From the NCBI GenBank assembly GCA_949126835.1, contig OX421508.1, forward strand, positions 17,841,098-17,905,097: DNA of 64,000 bases, read 5' to 3'. The position numbers and the translations under genes are program-made. The notes beneath the pieces are model-generated. The model did no database searches. It was not told the DNA's origin and saw only the letters and a program-made list of their open reading frames with translations. This DNA comes from Anisus vortex. Its lineage: Eukaryota > Mollusca > Gastropoda > Planorbidae. Shown one piece after another: positions 57,690 through 64,000 of this stretch. Position 1 is the stretch's first letter; the number at the start of each line of letters is the position of its first letter.

Positions 57690-57885
57690 GACTGACCAAA
57701 TTGCTCCATATGATTATGATATGATCGATGAAGCATTCACCAGCTTCTGTGGCCACAGCATACAAGGGAATTGTGTGGCCAGAAGAGCTGGGTAGAACCG
57801 GAACAAATCGTAGCCTTCACAACGATACGAACACAGGACGATCATTTCACCAGCCAAATGCTCAGCCACCCTGCCCCATTTAGGC
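57690..57885 (-). mobile_element. SINE copy, inverted
   Basis: GACCAAATTGCTCC, CTTCTGTGGCCACAGCATAC and AAGAGCTGGGTAGA match the SINE body in reverse, followed by a tRNA-like head. Confidence 0.7.
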
Positions 57886-57954
57886 CTATATATACTTAGA
57901 CTAATAAACAATAACCAATATGTCTTCTTAATCTACTTGACAAGTAAAGCAGTG

Positions 57955-58170
57955 TTCACAAGTTTCTGTGGCCACAGCATAGAAGGGGATGTGTGGCCAG
58001 CTCAATTGCCTTCTGTATTCCCAACTACTCTCAGATACAGTATGTATCAGAGCTGGCTAGATTAAGGGGCAACACCCAGACCCGAGAACAAATCCTAGCC
58101 TTCACCAGGATTCGAACAGGGATTGTTATATGTTAACCCAGCAGCACACTGCCATTATAAAGTCACAGTG
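57955..58170 (-). mobile_element. SINE copy, inverted, with tRNA-like head
   Basis: TTTCTGTGGCCACAGCATAG, CAGAGCTGG, and the inverted B box GGATTCGAACAGGGATTG near 58125. It is a near-complete minus-strand copy next to the previous one. Confidence 0.75.
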
Positions 58171-58288
58171 CCCCACTAGCATTTATATATAACCATAATT
58201 GTGTTTATTCAGTCTAGTAGATCTATTCAGTTGGATACTTTACAACTAATCAATTTTTCTTTTTTTCTAAAGACCTCTAGATGAAAAA

Positions 58289-58337
58289 ATGTATCAATTC
58301 AGATATATTGCTGCCTTGCTGATAATGTTGAGGCCAG
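58289..58337 (+). CDS. Receptor-like gene exon 1: signal peptide
   Basis: Seventeen residues with a hydrophobic core (IAALLIML), donor GTATGT, phase 1. Confidence 0.65.
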
Positions 58338-61300
58338 GTATGTAATTGATAATTTATTGATAATATTGAAAAGTTGCTGTAAAGTTTGTTGTCTATTTAA
58401 AATTGAATGCAATAGTAAATTATTAAATTAAATGTAGGATTATATGTCATAACAGACACTCCTTGTATAAAGCAGATAATTGTATCCTGCGCATATTCGT
58501 GGTTTGAGTCTAGTCCTGCATTTCTATTAGCGTTTTAAATGATGTTAAGTTGCTGGCTTTCTTGGTTTGTTCTGGCAACCCATTCCATGCCCGGATGCCA
58601 CTTGGGAAGAAATATTACTTATGTGCATTTGTTCTTGCATAACGGATAAGGAAAGTTTTTTGTCCTTATCTTAATCTGAGCATTGTAACAGATTGTTTTT
58701 GTGTTGTATTTCTAAATAAGAATTTAATGCCTGATGTATTATTACTATTGTACTCTTTGCCCTTCTGTCCTCTAGTGTTTCTAGGTTTAGTGATTTAACT
58801 ATTGGTGTTTTTCTTGTCATTTCTGAATATTCGCCAGTAATGCACCTTGCAGCTTTTTTCTGAATTTGTTCTAATTTTTCTATGTTCTCTTAAGTTGATG
58901 GGTCACATACAGAAGATGCATATTCTAGTATAGGTCTAACTAATGTGAGAACTAATGTTCTTATTACATTTGTATAAGTTCCTTATTTTTAAGCCTAATG
59001 TTTTGTTAGATTTTTTAATTACGGTTCCTCATCAATATGTGAAAACCAGGATATATATATGGCATACTTCCATCCTCAAGGGACGATGGCGCATTCTCCT
59101 TTTCTTGTGCTCCTCGCCTTTCTCCTGGCTCGCTTCTCTTCACTCCTTTCTGTGAGGGTTGGGTGGCTTCTGCTGCTTGAGTGCCCCCGCGCACCTTGGA
59201 CCGCCAGGAGGTGCATTCCTCAGCAAAGCCCTCCCTTCTTTTGTGGTCAATGTGTGCCAGTTGCAAGTCTTATTTGCAGATGTATTTTAAACGTAGGCAA
59301 GGGTTTAATCGAGGATAACTTAGCATTTATTATTAATCCTGAGTACTTTGCAATTTTAGTTAACTTTTCATTAACCAAAATTCCAAACTTTACAATAAAA
59401 AATGTGTTTATTTCAGGATGTTTATTAGGCCAAACCCTTAAGTGGGATGAGGAAAACAGTATTAGCAAGCAAGAGTCTGTTTATGAAAACGATATGTTAC
59501 TACTTAAGGGAACTGCTGATTGGACTAATGCTGACGATAATGTTGGAAAGCTTGTTGTAATTCAAAAGAAATCTCCAGGAAAAACAGAAGAAACTGTGAG
59601 TCGGAAGCAATAATCTTATAGAAAAAATAAAGTAGGACCTACTTCTTTTACACCATTAACTGGTCTGTATGTATATTCTTCTTCTTCTATTAGCCAGTCT
59701 GCAGAGCTGTTCGCTCTCTTGCAGTCAAGGCCAGACAAACATATTTACATGTCTTTTTCAGTTGTTCAATACTGCTATATAGTGTGTTGGTAAAGGTAGG
59801 TTGAGGGGGGAGCAAGGTGTATCTGAGGTAGGTTAGCTCAGGGCATACAAACAGGAAGTGGTCCACAGTTTCTTGTGGGCAGGGGTAAATTCGGCAGTTA
59901 GGTGGGTGAGTTAGGTTTATTCTATGTAGGTGTGAGTTGAGTGCTATATGTCCTGTTCTCAACTGGAATATAGTGCATTGTTCTTTGCGGGGGAAGGAGC
60001 TTTATGTTGTCTTGTTTGTTGGGCTGGTTCATTTCTTTGTACATTTTTCTTCCAGTTGTTCCTGAGCCCATTGATTTAACCATTCCTCCTTAAAGTAGTT
60101 TTTTAGCATGTTGCACACTGTATTGTAGCTGAGAGGTCTTTCATATTGGTCCAGGCTAGCTCCCTTTCTAGCCAGTCTGTCAGCTTTTTCATTTCCTGGT
60201 ATGCCAATATGTCCTGGGATCCATTGTAGAGTTATGTTGATGTTGTATGTGCTTATTAGGTAGTCCAGAGTGTGTTCTAATAGGGTGATTTCTTTCAAGC
60301 TTGGTGAGGTTTTCGCTTGCTACTGTTTGAAGTGCTGATTGAGAGTCGGTGAAGATGACTATATCTGATGGGGCAAGATGTTTGTTGTTATATTTATGTT
60401 CCACTGTCTCAAGGGCAATAATCATAGCATCTACCTCTGCTTGAAAGTTTGTGCAATAGTTCACACATGGTGCACCTATCTCAAGGCATTTTTTATCAGG
60501 GAAGGTCAGTTAAGCGCCTAGTCCAGCATTTATTGTGGCTTTAAATGCTGAGCCATCTGTATAGATGTGGATGGCTGTATCTGTATAGCTTTCGATGGTT
60601 TCTAGTGCACCTACTTTAAGTTCTAGCGGGTTAGATGTTTTGGTTAGGCTTTCTAGGTTGCCTTTGTCTTCCTCCGGGGGGTAAATGCGAATGTCTTGTA
60701 ATTGGTTCTCGGTTTTGGGGGAGGTGGTGTTTTTGTTGTAGTTCGTCTGCTATCTGCCCTTTGTTTCTTTTTTTAGGCTGTTCTGTTGCGTTCTGTTGTG
60801 TTTGGGTGGTCATTCTCCAGTCTTTTGTACCTTTTCTCGCTTCTAGAGCTGCCCTGTCTCTTCTTAGTTGCAGTGGCTCAATGTTTGAGTCTATCTCACA
60901 GGTCACTGTGGGTGTTGATCTCTTACCCCCCACTGATGAGGCGCAGGGCTTGGTTCTGTATTGTGTCTATTGCATTTAGCTGTGTCCAGTTGGCTGTTGT
61001 TTGTAGGGGCAGGCAGTATTCTAGGGCTGATCTTATATACCCTATGTCTGTACGTATATAAAATTAAAGAAAATTTTGTGTGTGTGTTAATGCGACTAAT
61101 GTAAAAAGTCTACAAAAAGTTATAACAATTGAGCATTTAACCTAGAAACTTAAAAAGAAATCTTCAAAATGATTATGTAAATGGTAAGGGCCTAGCTAAG
61201 TAGATCATTTCCATCAGGTACCCAATCTGAGTATTTAAACATACTATTATCCAAATCCGGGTAGAAACCGAGTAATAGTGGCAAGGCAATTTCCAGGTTA

Positions 61301-63650
61301 TGTCAGAAAAAAATGGTGAAATATATAGGGACAACAGTCAAACTAAAGCTAAAAGGTGACATGAATAAGTTTTAATGACAATGAAACTAAAGCTAAAAGG
61401 TGACATGAATAAGTTTTAATGACAATGAAACTAAAGCTAAAAGGTGACATGAATAAGTTTTAATGACAATGAAACTAAAGCTAAAAGGTGACATGAATAA
61501 GTTTTAATGACAATGAAACTAAAGCTAAAAGGTGACATGAATAAGTTTTAATGACAATGAAACTAAAGCTAAGAGGTGACATGAATAAGTTTTAATGACA
61601 ATGAAACTAAAGCAAACATACAAATCACATAATTTGCACAAAAACCGCTCAATAAAATAGCAACTTTACTTCTACGCTCCTCGTTTCTTTAATGTTTCCG
61701 CTTTATACAACTTTCTATTTGAATTTTTCATTGAGAAAATCTAAGCGATTCACTAAAACGGAAGTGCAAAGGAAACAACGAATCGGGTATTCCAAAAATC
61801 AGTGTTTCGAGTCATCATATAGCAGAAATACTAAAGCAAGCGGTCCATGTATATTATAGTCTATGGTTTAACCTTGATTTGTATTTGTTTGTATTTTTGC
61901 TTGTCAAGGATCTGACCCTTGCTTCAAAAGATTAGATATTTTCTCACTCACATTTAAGAACAACAAACTAAGTAACTTTTCATAAAAATATTTTTTTTTA
62001 ATTTATTCATTCATTTTTTAAGTGTATATGTGTGTATGTTCATACCAAATGTAACCCGTAGGGTTAAAATCCTCAGTGCAACAGCTGGATATGTTTTTTT
62101 TTTATTATTTTTATATTTATTTGTAAGTTGGCTGCAGGTTGGGTTGTTTCTAATCTTAGATTCTAGTTGTTTTCGCCTCGTTTTCAACTACCTGTACTTT
62201 TTATATAAACAGGGAGGGATTTTGTGTTTGATCAGAGAGAGAGAGACTGCTGTCAAATTCATTGAGGAATGCAGCCCTAATGATTTGTTGTCGTGTGAAA
62301 GACAAAGTAAGGTATCTTGCTTGTTGGAAGACGGTAATGAACTTTTTATTTTATATTTTTACGCTGTGCCATTTATCTCTTTTTTAATACAAGATCCTAT
62401 GGCCTATCATGCGTGAATGTGTAACCTTATACATGCTGTTTTTAAATATATCTTGGAGTGCCTTTAGGCGCCAGGTTTCTTTAGCTTGTACTATTTGTAG
62501 CCCACCACGTTGTATTTTATTAATATTATTTGAATGAGTGGTACATAGTCATGTAAGTCAATTTTAGGTTAACTAAAATTTCATCGTTAAAACTTGTTTT
62601 GAGAGTTATTTATTCATGTATTTTAAACTTTGTGACTGTTATTATTATTAGTTCATATTATAATGATTTTATTTATCTTTCTTTACCAGTACAGTGTTGT
62701 TCTGGTTGAGATTTGTTTTAGGTATATTTTCTTTGAATAAAATTTATATAGATCTAGTATTTTCTGTAAATCTCCTTTTTTTGTTCTTTCTTCTTGTGGT
62801 TAGATAGTTACTTTTTATTATTCTGTCTAGTTATAAGTAGTTACAGTTAGACCTTTTTAGTTACCTTTTCGGCATTAGACTTAAGTCGCCTTGGGTAGAG
62901 TCGAGGCTGCGCAAACCAGAGACCCGCCCCTCCTCTCTAAGGAACCGGTCCCAACACAAAGGTCCTGGATTTGAATTTAGCTGAAGGATAGGATTTTTTC
63001 CTGGCACTGGAAGGTTTTCCTTAGACTACCCAGCTCTGACAACAGTTAGGGATAAGTATATAGAATATGTCAGAACTTGTGAATGCTTCTTTAAATCTTA
63101 TACTGCCCCTATAGATCAAATTGATTCAATACGGTTACTACAATTTTACTTTTGCTCTTTAATTATGTTTTTTTAGTCTAGTGCAGGGCTGCACTCAGTT
63201 CAATCTTGGGCTGTATTTGCCTTTATTGCAAGATATATAGAAAGTAGGTCCTGAGTTAAAATCCAGGTGTTTTTCAGATCACCCAGCTCTAATAAATTAC
63301 TGATATTAGTTAGTGGAGATAAGGGCAGCTGGGCATTGTGTTGGCACACATTCCCCCATTAGGTCACAGAAACTAGTGATCACTGCTTATAGACCAACAT
63401 GGTATAAAAGGAAACTTAATTATTCATTAAGATCCTTTTTTTTTCCAGTACTGTAAGGTGAATCTTGCTAAATGTGAAGGCAGAACTGAAGTTTGCTATT
63501 GTGAGCATGTGCAGGGAAATATCTACAACATCATCCTCAACATAACTGCTACTCGTGGTGTTAGCGAAGCAGAATTTCAGATGCTTGCTACCCACGAAAA
63601 TAACAAAGATCATGTTCGAAGCCAAACAGTAAAACTACCAAGAGTATATG
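58289..63650 (+). CDS. 5' part of a secreted or type I membrane protein gene, family unrecognised
   Basis: Proposed exons: 58289-58337, 59417-59595, 62213-62311, 63449-63650, continuing past the window. Phases agree (1, 0, 0, then 1 out). Exon 1 is a signal peptide (MYQFRYIAALLIMLRPG). Exon 2 gives QTLKWDEENSISKQESVYEN, DMLLLKGTADW and VGKLVVIQKK. Exon 3 gives GGILCLIRERETAVKF and an EEC...C pair. Exon 4 gives YCKVNLAKCEGRTEVCYCEH, then NIYNIILNITATRG and VKLPRVY. Spaced cysteines and alternating beta-type strands suggest an Ig-like or similar extracellular fold, as in molluscan lineage-specific surface receptors, but I cannot name the family. An alternative exon 3 donor at 62335 would put exon 4 out of frame. 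The start Met is chosen because the nearby ATG at 58281 soon hits a stop. Confidence 0.6.
58450..59046 (-). mobile_element. LINE-A 3' portion, inverted
   Basis: In reverse it matches 40760-41290, including the C-terminal LINE-A motifs and the AACAAACCAAGAAAGCCA 3' region. Frames are broken. It lies in intron 1 of the receptor-like gene. Confidence 0.85.
59060..59262 (-). mobile_element. GC-rich relic, probably LINE C-terminus
   Basis: On the minus strand an open stretch with CTSWRSKVRGGTQAAEATQ and many K/R/E residues resembles the basic tail of some LINE ORF2 proteins. It stands out as GC-rich in an AT-rich intron. Tentative. Confidence 0.35.
59417..59595 (+). CDS. Receptor-like gene exon 2
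   Basis: Acceptor TTTCAG, donor GTGAGT. Sixty residues starting GCLLGQTLKWDEE. The ORF upstream of the acceptor belongs to repeat sequence. Confidence 0.65.
59676..61065 (-). mobile_element. LINE with RNase H (I-group type), 3' portion
   Basis: In reverse: an RT C-terminal part (about 60960-60640), then an RNase H domain with IVIFTDSQSALQTV (about 60350) and LQWIPGHIGIPGNEKADRLA (about 60230-60180), then a CPQETVDHFLFVCPEL tail (about 59880), and a GAA-type tail at 59678-59690. Frameshifts separate the pieces. It lies in intron 2 of the receptor-like gene. Confidence 0.88.
60029..60464 (-). pseudogene. LINE RNase H domain, frame broken
   Basis: Two overlapping frames (60464-60189 and 60298-60029) together carry the RNase H catalytic landmarks: the E in FQAEVDAMIIAL, the D in FTDSQSALQ and the final D in NEKADRLARKGA. 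A frame change near 60290 splits them. Confidence 0.8.
61333..61612. repeat. 44-bp tandem repeat, six copies
   Basis: Units contain GAAACTAAAGCTAAAAGGTG and ACATGAATAAGTTTTAATGA, virtually identical. A single related piece in LINE-A (ATGATAATGAAACTAAAGCT at 39627) suggests the seed came from that element. Confidence 0.93.
61665..61865. mobile_element. MITE end with GCAAGCGGTCCATG
   Basis: Same terminus as 2401-2425 and 6670-6725, with TATATTATAGTCTATGG. The other end is not clear. Confidence 0.55.
62213..62311 (+). CDS. Receptor-like gene exon 3
   Basis: Acceptor AAACAG, donor GTATCT, 33 codons, phase 0 at both ends, three cysteines. Confidence 0.55.
62950..63140 (+). mobile_element. SINE copy, diverged
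   Basis: A B-box-like CCTGGATTTGAATTTAGC, then AGACTACCCAGCTCTGA and GATCAAATTGATTC match the SINE head and body. Confidence 0.6.
63185..63415 (+). mobile_element. SINE copy, diverged
   Basis: TCACCCAGCTCTAATAA, GGGCAGCTGGGCATTGTG and AGTGATCACTGCTTATAG follow the SINE body order. It ends about 30 bp before the exon 4 acceptor of the receptor-like gene. Confidence 0.55.
63449..63650 (+). CDS. Receptor-like gene exon 4
   Basis: Acceptor TTCCAG, donor GTAATT, 67 codons plus one base. Four or five cysteines in the first 20 residues and an NIT glycosylation site. Confidence 0.65.
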
Positions 63651-64000
63651 GTAATTTTTTTTTTTTTTAATGTTTTAGTCGCACCTGTGGATAAGTCGTA
63701 CCCCTAGTTTAAGATTTTTTTTCTTATATGTTTTCCTTGACCCATAAGTCGCACCTTTACCTCTAGAAAGTTACACTGCCTTTTAACTTCTAAAAATTCA
63801 TACCTTTTAAACAAAAGTTTCTAAATATTCACCCTAATTTGGAAAGTTTCCTAACGAAATATTTTCAATCATGCATTATGTAAACATAATCAAATAAAGG
63901 CATCGTTTCATTTATCTTTAAAGACCGATCATTAGACGTGGGAAAGTTTTTATAAGACATCTGTTTCGTCATATCCGTCCCTGTCCCTACTCAAGTTCCT

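Noticed and set aside
59059..59416. Upstream half of the 184-codon ORF as coding sequence
   Set aside because: It covers a GC-rich repeat relic and intron; the signal peptide exon joins in phase only at the acceptor 59414-59416.

Overview
This is AT-rich animal nuclear DNA. Genes are split into short exons with standard GT/AG junctions, introns are long, and most of the sequence is transposon, satellite or SINE material. The exon content (an invertebrate-type TNF ligand, an SLC5-type transporter exon, a P2X7-type intracellular domain) and the repeat style point to a mollusc, most likely a gastropod. The species cannot be named from this alone.

Layout from left to right. Positions 1-1441 are one copy of a duplicated segment carrying, on the minus strand, a terminal exon for a P2X7-like intracellular domain. 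Positions 2451-6546 are a decayed hAT transposon with a second, ZBED/GTF2IRD2-like hAT nested inside it; both have recognisable 8-bp target duplications. Positions 6550-9800 hold only small repeat fragments. A 31/25-bp minisatellite fills 9818-11725.

A complete eight-exon TNF-superfamily ligand gene runs on the plus strand from 12664 to 26213. Its exons join in phase to a 322-residue type II membrane protein. The introns contain SINEs, a 25-bp minisatellite, hAT MITEs, LINE tails and a 2.56-kb hAT element. A lone minus-strand SLC5-family exon (30008-30088) lies beside a 15-bp minisatellite of about 90 units (30183-31535). Positions 32.3-34.4 kb hold LINE tails and a 56-bp tandem array. Positions 36.29-41.34 kb are a nested stack: a LINE interrupted by a second LINE, itself interrupted by an unidentified insert.

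Positions 43.48-44.20 kb are a MULE-like MITE with 9-bp target duplications. Positions 44.97-46.48 kb are a DNA element with TA target duplication. Positions 48.63-57.24 kb are the second copy of the duplicated segment, with a young Ty3/Gypsy-group LTR retrotransposon inserted (LTRs 49488-50161 and 55775-56448, target duplication ATAA). Its polyprotein has the order gag-protease-integrase-RT, and most of RT/RNase H is deleted. The right end (58289-63650 and beyond) is the 5' part of a plus-strand gene for an unrecognised secreted or membrane protein with a signal peptide and a cysteine-containing ectodomain; its introns hold a LINE with RNase H, a tandem repeat and SINEs.

Cellular genes are few. 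The TNF ligand would act as a cell-surface or shed trimeric signal. The 3' receptor-like gene and the P2X7-like domain are also signalling or membrane themed, but nothing in the sequence links them functionally. No rRNA gene, functional tRNA gene or CRISPR array was found.
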